Part shown: positions 1-12,008 of the stretch, piece by piece
How the letters are laid out: each line of letters begins with the position of its first letter
How positions within the stretch are numbered: the stretch's first letter is position 1
Source: Chytridium lagenaria
Lineage: Eukaryota > Chytridiomycota > Chytridiomycetes > Chytridiales > Chytridiaceae
NCBI GenBank assembly: GCA_025449115.1
Contig: JAHLKC010000018.1
Span: 62,001 to 126,000, forward strand
Reading direction: 5' to 3'
DNA: 64,000 nucleotides
Made by a program: the position numbers and the translations under genes
The notes under the pieces: generated by a model
Databases searched by the model: none
What the model was told of the DNA's origin: nothing
Seen by the model: only the letters and a program-made list of their open reading frames with translations

Positions 1-1
1 T

Positions 2-1235
2 TCACGTCGGCATAGCGCCCAGCTAGAGCAATGTCAGGGCTCCATTGTTGAAACTGACGAAATTGGCGGTCAGCTAAACTCTAAAAAGGATACCGTGCTG
101 AAGAGGCGAACAATGTTACGTCGTCTTAGCTGGAAGCGTGACGGTCATGACTCAATTTACGACAAAAATGACGTGACTCAGAAAGTAATACAGCTCTATC
201 ATGAGAGGCGAAACACCATAGAGCTAAGCACCAATACCGAGGGTATAGCTATGATGGTTATTCAAAACTCGCCATCAATCTCAGATAACGATCGGCATTC
301 TTCAGCAAGACAAAGCGCCAGTATTGCTTCGATATCGAAAGAAAATGGCTGCGAACCATTTTCCGGCATGGCGCGCGTAACTCCTAGAGCTACTAGAAGA
401 CACAGCATGCGCTCAATAAGTGGATTCACGTCTCACAGTCAAGCTCGACACCCGGATGGGTTGAGCATACCAATAGAGGATGGTGAGGATTTTGAGGGGA
501 AAATGCAAGACGTATCATCGGTGATTAATAGTTCAGAGACAAACGCAACGCCATTAATATTGACAACAAGTACCCTCGACAGTAAGATTAATGATTTTAT
601 GTACTTTTATGTATAATAATTATTTAGAAAATGAAGATATCGCTGAAATTGGTGGATCATTGCAACATGATGCACCAAAACTCACCACCAGCATGGAAGA
701 CCACTTAGTGCGGGTTGAGGATAAAATTTTGAATATTAGGCATACCGATAAAACCACCTCCCAACCGCGTGAGCTCCAAGCTTCATGTCAACCATCTCCA
801 CAAGCATCACATTCACTGGAAGAATTTATTCCCATTTCTCCGAGCACCAAGTACGGTTGCGTCCGTATTGCTCTAATGACAGCGAATTGGGCTTCACTCC
901 TTGTTGCCGCTCTCCTAATTTGTACTTTTGTCACATTTCAAGATTCGGCGACATATTACTTCCGCGTTCCTTTGGTCACGCTAGCCATACGCCTTCTCAC
1001 CTCGTCGATTGCACTGACAGCGTTCGACGCTTGCTCCGTGTATATTGAGCAGTCCATCCTGGAGTTTGACTTTTCTGATAGCGCGAAGGAGTGCAAAAGC
1101 TGCGTCCCTCCCCTGGCCATATATTATTACTTTTGGATGGTCATGGCCTGTACTTCCGGCCCACTGATTATGGCTGACACTGGGTTATTCTATTATTCAC
1201 CGACGTATGCCGCTGGACGGCGGAGGTGGATGTGA
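2..1235 (+). CDS. Membrane protein, 5' end outside window
   Basis: The frame is open from base 2 with no in-frame start that looks genuine, so the gene enters from the left edge. Exon 1 runs to 581. A 46-nt intron (582-627, GTAAGA...TTTAG) restores phase, and exon 2 ends with TGA at 1233-1235. The first about 250 residues are hydrophilic, basic and Ser/Thr-rich, probably a cytoplasmic domain. The last about 120 residues hold three hydrophobic segments: one starting near 'RIALMTANWASLLVAALLI', one near 'FRVPLVTLAIRLLTSSIALT' and one near 'AIYYYFWMVMACTSGPLIM'. I do not recognise the family. A multipass membrane protein with a long cytosolic N-terminal region fits what is visible. The C-terminus could continue in an unseen exon, but the 342 bases that follow look non-coding. 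Confidence 0.55.
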
Positions 1236-1915
1236 AAGTCCAAGGGTTGAAATTGATTGCAGAAATACACGTTATAGAACAAACTTGCCTATAGTTCCGT
1301 CTCTCACTTAAAATAATAAATGTTTTCGCCTGCAGATTAAAAAACTTTACTAAAAGAGAAAGAAAACAACTGACAACATTACGTACGAATGCAGCATAAA
1401 TACTCGCGCCATCTTTATATTTAATTAGTATTGGACCAACCATAAATAGTCGTGCCGTTTGTACGTGTTGCCGTTTAAAACAAAAACAAAACGCCAATAA
1501 ATACAGTCGGACCCTAATTACCGCGACTTCTCTCGCAATCATCACTCCTTCTTCATTCAGAATGTTTCGATTAAGATTTGGTAAGGATCATCTTCATTTT
1601 TCGTTTCAGGTTTACGACGATGATTGTGAAGGGGTTTGGAATTGAAAAAGCATCTCATTTTACGTTTCAGTTCAAGGTTTTGCTTCAACAAGTGTTGAGT
1701 TGGACCAATTACACTGTCGATACCTTACGTTTGGGTGCTGGTTTGAGCGGCCATCACGGAGGAAACAGCTTTTTTTATTTGTGGCTGTCAAAGCGCAAAC
1801 AACGTCAATGCCTGCATATACCAAAGTGTTGGCTATAAAAGCCTTTCACAATCCGTGTTTTTACCAGCATCAACAATCAACTCCCACCTCTCCATCATCA
1901 CCACTTCTTCTCAAC
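1236..1915. other. Intergenic region with core promoter for the next gene
   Basis: No convincing gene. The last 80 bases hold a TATA box and a CA/CT-rich leader ('caacaatcaactcccacctc') typical of a fungal 5' UTR. Short overlapping ORFs on both strands lack family features. Confidence 0.6.
1834..1841 (+). promoter_or_regulatory. TATA box
   Basis: TATAAAAG lies 75 bases before the ATG at 1916, followed by a pyrimidine/CA-rich leader. The distance suits a strong, inducible fungal promoter of a secreted protein gene. Confidence 0.6.
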
Positions 1916-3669
1916 ATGCGGATTACGGCCCTCCTTTCCCTTGCCTTTGCTCTTCAAGCTGCATCCCTCCCTCTGTACTTGCAGCAGGACCAAGTCAACC
2001 TTGAAGCCCGCGCAGTCGCTCGCACACCCACTGGCCAAAAACATACCTCCTTCCGCAGCCTCATCTCCCCAGACACCCTCCAAACCTGCCAAAAACACCG
2101 TCATCATTCCCGCAACCCCTCCAACCCCCAGCAGCCCTCAAAACAAAACCCCCCTCCCCAAGCCCACATGCCAGCCCCTTACCGCGACTACCAGACAATT
2201 ATGTACGAACGCTACGTCGCCACAAATGGCCGCAACATGCCCGTCATGACCCCCGCTCAAGCCTCAAAAGACCTCTCTGTCTCAATGTCGCAAATCCAAG
2301 CAGGTATCGTCAAGATCCGTGCCGCTGCATCCACTTCCGCCTCCGCCTCCGGGGGCCTGACTTTCCAAATCGATGGGAACGTTGCGGTGCGGGCTTACGC
2401 GGACGTCACGCTAAACTCGGGAGCCATCCAAAACTCTGCCAACGCCATCCTCAAAGTCGCTGAAACCGCAAAAGCCGCCGACAAGGTCGTTGCCGTCGCA
2501 GGAAACGTTGGAAAGGCTGCAAAAACCGCGAGCGTCAATGTGAAGAAGGCTGGAAAGGTGTCTGTCGCTACAGCATCTGGAATGGCCTCAAAAAGCGTTC
2601 CTCAAGTTTGACAGGATGGCCAAGAAGTTTGGGATGGGAGCGGTGAAAGATATTGTTGGAGCCGCAGGGAAAGTTGTCAAGACTGCTGCTTCTGCCGCGT
2701 CAAAGGTGATCGGCTTCCGCTGATGCTGCGACCAAGATCACGGGAGCTGCTGTGGATGGGGCCGTTCAGGTTGCGGGAGCGTCAGTGGAGGCCGCGACAA
2801 AGGCTATTGGCGTAGCTGCAGATACCGCTGGGGCTGTTGTTGGTGTTGCGGCTGATGTGGCTTCTGAAGCCATCGGGGTTGCCGCGGATACTGCCGGGAC
2901 TGTTGTTGGTGTTGCAGCTGACGTAGCAACGGGCGCTATCGGGGTTGCCGCGGATACTGCCGGGACTGTTGTTGGTGTTGCAGCTGACGTAGCCACGGGC
3001 GCTATCGGAGTTGCAGCAGATACTGCAGAAGTCGCTGTTGGAGTTGCATCAGATGTGGCTGTGGGTGCTGCAGAAGTGGCCGTGGGAGCCGCGACAGACG
3101 TGCTGAAGGCTGGTGTTGATGCAGCTGTCACAGTTGGTGGCGCCTCAGTGGATGCTGCTGCTCAAGTTGCGGGTGTCTCTGTGGATGCCGCTGTTACTCT
3201 CGCCGGCGCTGGTTCGGATGCCGCGGCCCAAGTGATTAATGCAAGTGCGGATGGAGTGACTCAAGTGATCGACGCGAGTGGCGACGGAGTTGCTCAAGTG
3301 ATTGATGCGAGTGCCGATGGAGTGACTCAAGTTCTTCTCAGCGCGAGATCTGACGCGTCCAGTGCTACTGCCGGCCCCTTCGGTGCTAAGACTCCAGTTG
3401 TTGAGGAGGCGTTGAAGATTGCTCAGCAAGTTGTGACTGGGGCCGGAAACCTTGATTTGAGCGTCACAGAGGCAGCTGGTGGTGTTGCAGACGTTGCTTC
3501 TGCCGTCGTTGCCATGGCTGAGATAGCGCAAAAGGTGATTAACTTTGTTGGGCTTATCCCGGGAAGCGAAAAGATCACCATCCCATCCACTCTTATGGTA
3601 ATGGGTGTCAAGGAGGTTGCGAAGATTGTTGACACCCTGGCTTCTTCCATTTCTGAGGTCTCAGCTTAA
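1916..3669 (+). CDS. Secreted Ala/Val-rich 11-residue-repeat protein (two frame breaks)
   Basis: The ATG at 1916 gives a classical signal peptide (MRITALLSLAFALQAASLPL), which fixes the start. A Pro/Gln-rich stretch follows, then a long Ala/Val/Gly-rich region. From about residue 295 this is built of 11-residue units such as GVAADTAGTVV, GVAADVATGAI and IDASADGVTQV, giving amphipathic helices like those of LEA, synuclein or perilipin proteins. Two single-base frame breaks interrupt it. One is near the A5 run at 2590-2594 (frame closes at 2611). The other is in the GG at 2712-2713 (frame closes at 2723). Removing one base at each site gives continuous Ala-rich sequence, so the breaks are probably consensus errors, although decay cannot be excluded. 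The protein would be about 580 residues. I recognise no catalytic domain. Role unknown; lipid-surface or stress-protective binding is only an inference from the periodicity. Confidence 0.6.
2809..3072 (+). repeat. 33/66-bp tandem repeat inside the secreted protein gene
   Basis: Eight in-frame 33-bp units. The 66-bp blocks at 2875-2940 and 2941-3006 differ by one base, which indicates recent tandem duplication. Three more 33-bp units of a different sub-type lie around 3231-3330. Confidence 0.8.
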
Positions 3670-4470
3670 ACCTCGCACTATTCTTTTATTTTATTTTACA
3701 TGTTTATTAATCTAACTTTTTTTTTTAAGTCTTTTCTATCGTCTCCTTTACTTTCTTTCCATGTTCATTAATATTGAGAGTTTGTTAAAACTTTTCCCTT
3801 TTTTTCTTTTCTTATTACTTTATGTATATATTTCCTGCATTTCACACTCTCTTACTTTCTCGGTTTTTCAACCTCCAAATTGTACAATCTTGCCCAAATC
3901 TGTTGTTTATAGTCTGACTTTCACATACGACAATAATATTATGTATATAATCGTTCAACTGTACAAATAAGTATAGTCTGCATCTTAATCTCGTCTCAGT
4001 ATCAAATACTGCTAGCCTAACGCAAATATGATCAAGTCAAAGTGTGATATCCACAAACTAACTTTCGTGATATAGACGAGCTTTACATATAATTCATAAG
4101 ATCAAATGCTGGTTACATTTAATTAGCATAACAGAAGGATTTTTGGACGAAATGATTTTGTTAAGAGTTACGAAAAGAAAGAATACTGGAATCAATGAAA
4201 TAATACAGAATCAGTAATCCGCAACAGCAAGAGAGCAACAATTGAAGAAAGCCTCAAAAAAATAAAGTGTTTAGACGAGCGAACCATAGAAATGTTCGAA
4301 AAAGATATAAAAACTACAGTAAACTGAAAAAGTAATAGCAAGAGGACAAGGGGTGCACGTCGAGAGTAAATCATCCGGAAGAAGGCAGTAACAGAATGCA
4401 GCGTATAAATAATCTATCGCACTTCAACACACTCCAACAAAACTACAAGGTATAAAAAAGGGGAAAGTCG
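3670..4470. other. AT-rich intergenic region between convergent genes
   Basis: T-rich just after the upstream stop, consistent with a 3' UTR, then AT-rich sequence. I see no gene, RNA or repeat of note. Confidence 0.6.
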
Positions 4471-6391
4471 CTAAATATCATCGAAAAGAGTCCCTCCGAC
4501 AGACAAATTCAAGCGTGGATTCTCGAGCAACATCTCAACAATCCTTTCATTTCTTGAACGAAGCCCGGCAAGTCGGAGAGCCATATTGTTATCAGAAGAT
4601 GGATCAACTTCCAGGTGAGAGATTAGCTTAAAAGCATCTTCCCGTCCATTCTCAGCAGCGTCCTGAAGACAAAGTTTTGCGATTTTGGGCGCAACCGGCA
4701 CGGAAAACTCTTCAATAAGGCGTTTCATGATGTGAACGTGGCCCTTGCTGCATGCATATGTAAAGGCGTTTGAGACATGGGCACAAGACACTCCATCGAC
4801 AAGGCCAAGAAGTTCAAAGAATCCAGTTCTCCTTGATTTGCAGCAGATTCGAGAGCATAACCGAAAGCCGGTAGTACCATCCTGAAATGCTTAGCGATAG
4901 CCTCTGCAAAATCTAGACGAGTCTTTCCAATGTTGATTAAAGCTCTACCAAAGTTAGCATGGCCCTCAGCGGGCAAGTCGAGACTGAGCACGAAAGAGAG
5001 AAGGTTCTCATCGGAAAGGAGATGATTTTGTCGTGTCCATGATTGAAGTTGCGAATCATATGAATGGCTCAGGACGTATTTCGTCATATGCATGTGACCT
5101 TCCATGAGTGCAGCAACGGCACATTAGAGATCGAGAACGACTCGTCGCAATGCTTCAAAATCATGTCAAATATAGTCAAATTCGGAAGAATTGCAGCAGC
5201 GCGTGCACAGTGCGTCAAAGATGCAGCGTCAGGAGAAAATTTCGCGTGCTTAACAAAGAGCTCTACGATCTCTGGCAACCCTGATTTCACAGTTAGGTAC
5301 AAGGCAAGAGCACCGTAAGCCAAGGGATCAACGCGACTGTCAGCGAGTAGGAGCTTGACACAATCATGTTTCTGAAGACGGGCCGCAGCGACAAGTGGGT
5401 CGAAATTGCTACCACCCAATGATGAGATTTCAAAACGGAGATCTTGGAGAAGCAACTTAAGCGTATCACCACTTCCTGACGCAGTATGAGTGATAATGTT
5501 TCTCTTCATTAAGGGGTCAAGATCATTGACCCTGGGGTCCCTCAAAAGCTGCTCGGCAAATCTGACATCACCGTCGCGCAAAGCGCTCGTGAGAGCTTTG
5601 GAATACAATATCATGTCGTCAAGAAAGTCATCCCTCGAGCAAAGCAGCTTCACCACTTGCATACGATCAGCGGTCAAGGCAACCGAAACCGCCGATTTGC
5701 ATGCGTGGCTCGACTTCAAATTAGACAATAGGAGTTGAACAATTTCTCGATGATCGTGGGAGGCTGCAGCACGTAAAGCCTCGCATGAGTTTGCTCCGGC
5801 GTCAAAAGGATGCTTATTTAGACGTTGTCAGTCGTTTTAGCATAATTTACAAAGACTATTGCAGTCTCCACGTGTCCGCGAAGGCAGGCTTCCAAAAACC
5901 GCGCGGCTTAACAATGTTTTAGCCCCGTCAGGCCTCGTCAAAGTATGGTTACTAATAATCTTTGAAACTTCATTGCTCATATTCACGGCGGAAAGTATTG
6001 GTAGGAAATCCGCGCCCAAGAAACCATGTGATGACAATAGTTTTAAAGCAGAAATGATGATTTCACGATGGAGTGAACATGGGATTCTGCGATCCATTTC
6101 AGTTCTGCAAATACATTTGACGGCATCCAAGTGCCCTCCGAATCGCAAAATACAAGCTGCAACGTAGGTGGATCCGAGAAGATTCCAGTTTAAAAGGCCG
6201 AGGACGGCCGGGTGTGGAATAGCGTTGGTCAAATTTCTGATTGCGAATGAGAGAGATCCCGTAAGATTTGACCATAGAGAATTGAAGGATTTGGAGACGA
6301 GTCGCAGCTTCAAAAGTGTATTCGGATTAAGCAAAACAAAGATAGCGTTGTGGATGTCCTCTGGGACCTCGCAGATCATGCTCGTGGTCAT
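4471..6391 (-). CDS. F-box / ankyrin-repeat protein
   Basis: Reading right to left from the ATG at 6391, the N-terminus is an F-box: EVPEDIHNAIFVLLNP, then KLRLVSKSFNSLW. At least ten degenerate ankyrin-type repeats follow, with cores such as GHVETAIVF, DHREIVQLLLS, DRMQVVKLL, GHMHMTKYVL, KGHVHIMKRL and RNERIVEMLL spaced 28 to 33 residues. F-box proteins of this kind usually recruit substrates to an SCF ubiquitin ligase; the ankyrin array would be the substrate-binding part. A 38-nt intron (GTAAAT, branch CTGAC, ending AATAAG) near 5803-5840 keeps repeat spacing at 28. Three frame breaks remain, near 5902, 5120 and 4810, each repairable by one base. Either consensus errors or a deca­ying copy of an expanded family. 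Confidence 0.7.
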
Positions 6392-6936
6392 GGTGATGGT
6401 GTCGGGAAGAGATCTTGAAAACAGAAATTCCGGGGGCGTCCTCTTTCTCCTCAAAGACTGCAAATCATTTGTTTCAATACATATAAAGATTTTAATCACT
6501 TAAAAATAATAAAAAGGGTTTTCAAAATCCATGTCAGTTGGATGTGACTTCGTGCCTATTGCAGGATTGCGAAATATCGGCAATCTGTTTCATGCATTCA
6601 AGGCTGCCGTGCCTCAGCGCGACGATAACAATTTCAGGGGATGAGGATTGTGTACGTATGAGGGTTCGCTGTTATGTGTATGTCTAGGCACATCATTTAT
6701 AGCGCCCCAACCTTTGAATACAATCGCCAGCAACGAATGGAGAAGCATATGCATGTCATCTTCATGCGCAGAAGCAACACAAAGAAAAAAGAACTCCAGG
6801 AAAGCAGACTGCAGGAAAAGGTGTGTTAGTTTGCAACTTTGCAGAAGGAAAAGAATAGGAGCGACTCGCGAAGAGATGGTGGTTTTTTCCAAGTTCTTGT
6901 ATGAATATCCATATCAGAAAATATATTTATTTAGAA
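6392..6936. other. Divergent intergenic region, F-box gene and phospholipase gene
   Basis: Holds the two 5' flanks. Short ORFs on both strands have no recognisable features. No clear TATA box seen. Confidence 0.5.
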
Positions 6937-9255
6937 ATGTCAATGAGATTCTCCGCTTCGTCTTCTCAGATAATGGCCATCCGTGCAAGAAGAACAATGT
7001 GGCTCGCGACAGCAATGACAGTATCAGGGTCATCATTTATGGGATGGAGATGGTACTCTTCAAAGTCCTCCCCTGGAAATTCAGTACCAGACAGAGGTGG
7101 ACTCCATTGGCGACCATTTCTAAAGAGGATCTTTGCTGACTCCGATACCCGAAATACTGACACTCAAGCTACTAAGGCTGTCCCAAAGCCCCAACGAGAC
7201 CAAGGTGAAGCATTTCGGCTCTTCAGAAAGGCGAAAGATATCATTCAAAGGCCGTTCGAAGCCCTTGATCGCTTGCCTTTGAATGGACTTCAGGAGTTTG
7301 TGCAGTCCATTCCGGCTCGCCTTGGAAGACCTGACCTGGTTGAAAAGCTTTCGGGCGCAGCCGGGAAAGTGCCATCACCTGCAGAGGTTGCATATTTGCT
7401 GAAAAAGTATCTGACGGCGGAAGAGCTGAAGGCACTAACGAATAAAGTCGTGATGGAGGCTACAAGTAAAGCTTTGGACATGGCGTTTGAGGGTCGGCTC
7501 GTTAAACGGATTCGGTATGAGATGAACGATCCAGAAAAACACCCCGAAATCACTATGGATGCCAAGGTTCGGCTGGGTGTAGAGCTTTCCCAACCAGAGA
7601 AAAAGTTCGTCTTAGCTAGACGTAAGGTCGTTGCGGACGCTCTTTCAAAGTTTTTGGGGGAGACTGTGGATCCTGCTGATGTTCCGATTATTGGTATAGC
7701 AGCAAGGTAAGGTAACTCATGATCAGAGCCACTCTTATCAAAATATTTCAGTGGTGGAGGATGTAGAGCTATGGTCACAACCCTTGGTGGTATACAGTCT
7801 TTGCACGATCTCGGTTTGCTGGATGCATGCACCTATATGGCTGGAGTTTCGGGCTCGACGTGGGCGATGGCTCAACTCTATTGCGTGGAAAAAAGTCCAC
7901 AGAGTGCTTTAAATCACACGAAGTGGCGTTATCCCGAAACCTAATGAATCCGTTGGACTTTTTTGACTCGTTCACGGGGCCAATGAGTGAACTAGTTTTA
8001 ACCGGAGCAGTTCATCGTTTCCATTCACCCCCTTTAAAGAAGTCACTGGGTATCGTTGACCTTTTTGGTGTTCTCTTGACATCGAAGTTCCTTGTCCCTG
8101 AGATTGCCATGAAAGGTGGCGCATCACCGTTGGAGGTACGGGAGATAACTGCGTCAAAACTTTCACATCAGAAATACATCGTGGAAGACCAGATTCTTCC
8201 TTTCCCAATTTATAGCGCCGTCACACGTGTGTTTTCGGAGAAGGCAAAACAGCAAGGGGATATCTATCAGTGGATGGAGTTTAACCCGTTCGAGGTTTGG
8301 CAATGGTATATGTGTTTGCTAACTATTAGGTTGGCATGGTTTCTCAGGCTGTTCCTGATGAGGGATTTTGGGTTCCATCCTGGTAAGCCTCCATTCCTTT
8401 GCTCTCCGTGTCCCGTTTATTATCTAAAGTACAAATGACTTTGTCTTTATGGCATAATTAGGTCTTTTGGGCGGGTTTTTGAGAACGGCATCTCAAAGGA
8501 TCGGCTTCCCGAGATGGATATTGGCATTTTATTGGGTGTTTTTGGTTCAGCCTTCTCGGCCGACTTTTTGAGGATCATCGATGAAGTTGAAGACATAGTT
8601 TCGGATGATGTTCGAGAAAAGCTGAAAACTCTTATGCGGGAAAGACTTGTAAGTTAACTCTATCGTACATAAGTTTACGGTTTCTTAGGAAATTCACCCA
8701 ATTCTTCCCGCGCAATACCCCAACTTCGTATATCGCCAAACGGGAGTGAAGGATCCTATCCAGAATGTGTCTTCTATTCCGGTCATGGATTCTGGAATGG
8801 ACAATTCCATCCCTTTTGCTCCGCTTCTTCGAAAGGAGCGTGAGACTGATATTATAATTGTTTTCGACGGTTCCCGTGGGATTGGAACCCATACATTTCT
8901 CAACAAGGCGGAAAGATATGCTGAGCGGCGTTCCGTTGTCCTTCCTTTACCACATGGCTCCATAAAACCTTGCGTTGTTTCGGCTCTTCCGCAAGACGAT
9001 AAGATCACATCTGGCTACACAGGCCCTGCTGGTGTTGTTTACGTGCCGATGGTTCGAAACGACACATTTAGGGATGGAACTTTTGACCCCGCTGAAGCTT
9101 TATTTACAGCAACGCAAAACTTTTTCTGGACTGAGGATCAAGTGGACACCGTGGCATCTCTTTCTTCACATAACCTGAATTGCGTCAAAGAAGAAATGAA
9201 GGAGCTCATTCGGGAGGTGGTTGACAGAAAAAAGAAAGAAAGGCTTTGTTTGTAA
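6937..9255 (+). CDS. Cytosolic phospholipase A2 family protein with mitochondrial-like leader
   Basis: Exons: 6937-7706, 7752-8294, 8330-8382, 8462-8648, 8689-9255. After the first intron the PLA2c/PLB core reads SGGGCRAMVTTLGG, then GVSGSTW with the nucleophile Ser. The last exon has DSGMDNSIPFAPLL, whose first Asp is the expected catalytic partner. Other landmarks are EFNPFEVGM and VPSWSFGRVFENG. The family hydrolyses acyl chains of phospholipids. The N-terminus (MSMRFSASSSQIMAIRARR, then WRWYSSKS) looks like a mitochondrial presequence, an unusual location for this family; an alternative in-frame ATG is at 6901. One frame break lies near 7930 (a missing T in CGTTA restores KWRLSRNLMNPLDF). 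The 35-nt intron at 8295 starts GTTTGG, a weak donor, but has a good branch CTAAC and restores the conserved EVGM. Confidence 0.85.
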
Positions 9256-9364
9256 ATTGTTACCGTGATCTATTGTAAATATTGTGAATATGATACATTT
9301 AAAGACAGCGCATTGAAACAAATTACATAATAGGCTTTTCCATCAAACTTTGACTGAGATTATT

Positions 9365-11321
9365 CTATCCTATCCCATACATAGAATTAAGGCCGAGATA
9401 CACGCCCATTAATCCTGCCACGCCACCGAAGACGCTTCCCAAAAATATGTGTCCTCCAAACCATCTCAACTTTCCGACTGGAATATCTTGAAAGAATAAG
9501 TATACGTCATCCTTACCTCATACTTTACCTTTCAAAAATACACATTCAAGTCCGACAAACAACATTTCGATAAACAGTTCAAAGGCCAGAAAAGTCACAG
9601 AAGCTATTGCAATATTGCTTTGCGAAGCTGATTTATAATGCAAGGGCAGAGAAAGCGCGACACCCGCTGCACTAACCATTGAAATATAATTGGCTAAGGA
9701 ATGGTCGATACGGTTTGCTGCATAAGCATCTGAGGCGCTGCCTGCCGAATCTGACGGAAGAACTGTATCCACGACTTTTGTCGCGGCCTCGATGGCCTTC
9801 GTAAAAAAGGGAACTTGATGTCCAATGACAGTGTATTTCCGAGAAAATGCTATGGGTGGTAGAGAGGGAAGATCCTGAAGCGAAAACTGTGATGGTCGGA
9901 AGGTATGTTCTACATTCGAGACATTTTTAGTGCCTTCTGATTGTATCAGGCCGGCAATCTGAAGCATAGACGGTGTATGAGGGACCAGATTCGGATGAAG
10001 AAATGTCTGCGCCGGCTCCTTTTCATGATCATTTTTTCTTCTTGAATTTCAGGCATGGAAGAAGGCCCTATTGCTCGTAGTTCTTTTAAGGCCAACTTTT
10101 GCGCTTGATATTGTACCAAGTTGATGGCCCGTAGAAAAATTCTGTCCCAGCTAAACAACGCAAATCCAACCACCCAAAATAATGCTGTTTGAAGCGTTAG
10201 GTAAATAGATGACCATTTGACGTACGATCATATAAATCTTCGGCAACTAACAGTCTCATAACCTTACAGGAATTGTTACTTTATTACCAAAAAAGGATAA
10301 TATCAAATTACCTTAACCGGCATCTGACATCCTTGCAAAGCTAACAAACGTAAAAGACTAAACCACTCTGGCCCAAACGCAATGCTCTGTATTTGCGTTA
10401 GAAAGATAACATGCATATACTGGACTCTACCCATTCGTGAATATATATAAAGAAGAGCTGGATTAGAGGAATGACGATGAAAGATATAAGAATCTGCGGC
10501 AGCCTTGCATTTCCATATTGCAAAAATGACGCGGTGCAGTATATAACAATGTAGTATTTCGGGCCTTGCAAACCAGACTATGGAATAGTTAATAGCGATT
10601 GAATTAAACCAATAAAAAAGAAGAAGAAAGGAAATGTCATAAAAACTGCACCTCAACGAGAAAAAAGATTATGTGCTGCCAGCGTGAGGGGAACGTTCTC
10701 ACAGGGATCGGATTCCCTTTCTGCTCAGAAACGTATTCACCAAGTGTTTTACCCTCACATAGATATAGTATGGTCAGGAACTCGGCTACAAAGAAACTCA
10801 GAATGCCAAAGATCTCCTAGGCTCTACACCTAGCCAGGCGGTGGAAATTCGAGAAATCAACATGATCAGTCTCGACCACGGCGTAAAAAGTACCACCGCA
10901 AGTACAAAGACAATCAATTGTAGAAGCATCGAGGGAACTGCACTGGTAAAAAACTTTTTCCACGCGCCTTTCACTCCGTGCTTTCAATAATTTGAGTGGC
11001 AAGGTTTTAATGATGACTCACCAAGTCATAGCCATACAGGACGACCGTGCTTCGATCAGCCCATACTGAAGTAAGCAGCACTTTCCAGATTTCAGAAGTT
11101 ATATACTATTTTTTAAACCTACTTCCAACAACTGCTGGGTGCAAGCTTCCTTGTACATATGTCCAGTTTTTCCTAGAAATGACTTCAATCACCTCGACCG
11201 TGAGCCAAAAAGGGCCGACGATAGAGATACCGAATAGGACAGCTAAACCCAGCATACGTAGCTGGTGACTAAGGGTCTCTCTAAACATGTTAAACGAGAA
11301 ATGACGGCGGTGCATCTGCAT
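9365..11321 (-). CDS. Orphan multipass membrane protein
   Basis: Starts at the ATG at 11321 (MQMHRRHFSF) and ends at 9365 (MYGIG stop). Introns recovered by phase: 57 nt after the first exon (GTAGGT...TTCAG), 41 nt (GTGAGT...AAAG), one near 10258-10307, and 9487-9528 (42 nt). Six or more hydrophobic segments are visible, for example LGLAVLFGISIVGPFWL, LLQLIVFVLAVVLFTPW, ILSFFVAEFLTILYL, FLLLFYWFNSIAINY, ALFWVVGFALFSW and the glycine-rich C-terminal GHIFLGSVFGGVAGLMGVYL. A charged soluble loop lies before the last two segments. I do not recognise the family. Frame breaks near 10820, 10640, 10225 and 10037 each need one base (several at T or A runs). Gene reality rests on consistent splicing and membrane topology, not on homology. 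Confidence 0.55.
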
Positions 11322-12008
11322 CTTATTTGGCGATCAACACGGAAATCTTACATTACAACTTCAGACACCGATGGTTTTTTATAGTACGATTTCAGACCAA
11401 ACCATTATGGAAGCCGTGGAAATGATATTGGTTTGAATAAATGTACATCTCAGTACGATATATCTCGATATAAAGTTTTGCAAAGGAATCGTTAATTTGC
11501 AGCGTGTTGACATGCTACCACATCTAACGGTGCTCATGCGCATACTATCCCACCCTATTGTATGCCTTTCTTTATTGACTTATTCATTTATTTGACTTCG
11601 TTCATTTTTGCAAATAAGTTGTTGCGTGGTGTGGTAAAATTGAAAAATATAGAAAATACATACTAGCGATGCATAGCAGCATGGAAATATCACAATTCGA
11701 GTTTGGCACTCAAAGGCATTGAGAATCATTGGAGTTGGTCACTGAAACTGTGGTTGGATAAGACGTTATAAGGAGGAATTGTATTCACGCGGGATCGTCA
11801 TGGCTATCCGAATGGCCAAGAGATCAAAACTGGCATTATATACTGAGTCGGTGATGCAGTGTATATGGTTATACTACTCTTGCTGCAGAAACAACATGCA
11901 ATAAAATATTATTTACACTTTGGCGGGCATAACATGCAATAAGCAATAGAGAAAGCCAAAAAACGAGGAAGGTTATTCATCCAACCAAAGTCCGTCCATA
12001 AAGCACTG
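11322..12008. other. AT-rich intergenic region
   Basis: No ORF, RNA or repeat that I can support. It separates the 5' end of the membrane protein gene from the 3' end of the stress protein gene. Confidence 0.6.

Noticed and set aside
2597..2614. Tiny intron to explain the first frame break of the repeat protein
   Set aside because: 18 nt is too short and does not give the required phase change.
5888..5950. 46-nt intron (GTAACC...TTAAG) to explain the F-box/ankyrin frame change
   Set aside because: It restores frame but cuts ankyrin spacing to 17 residues; a one-base error keeps 32.
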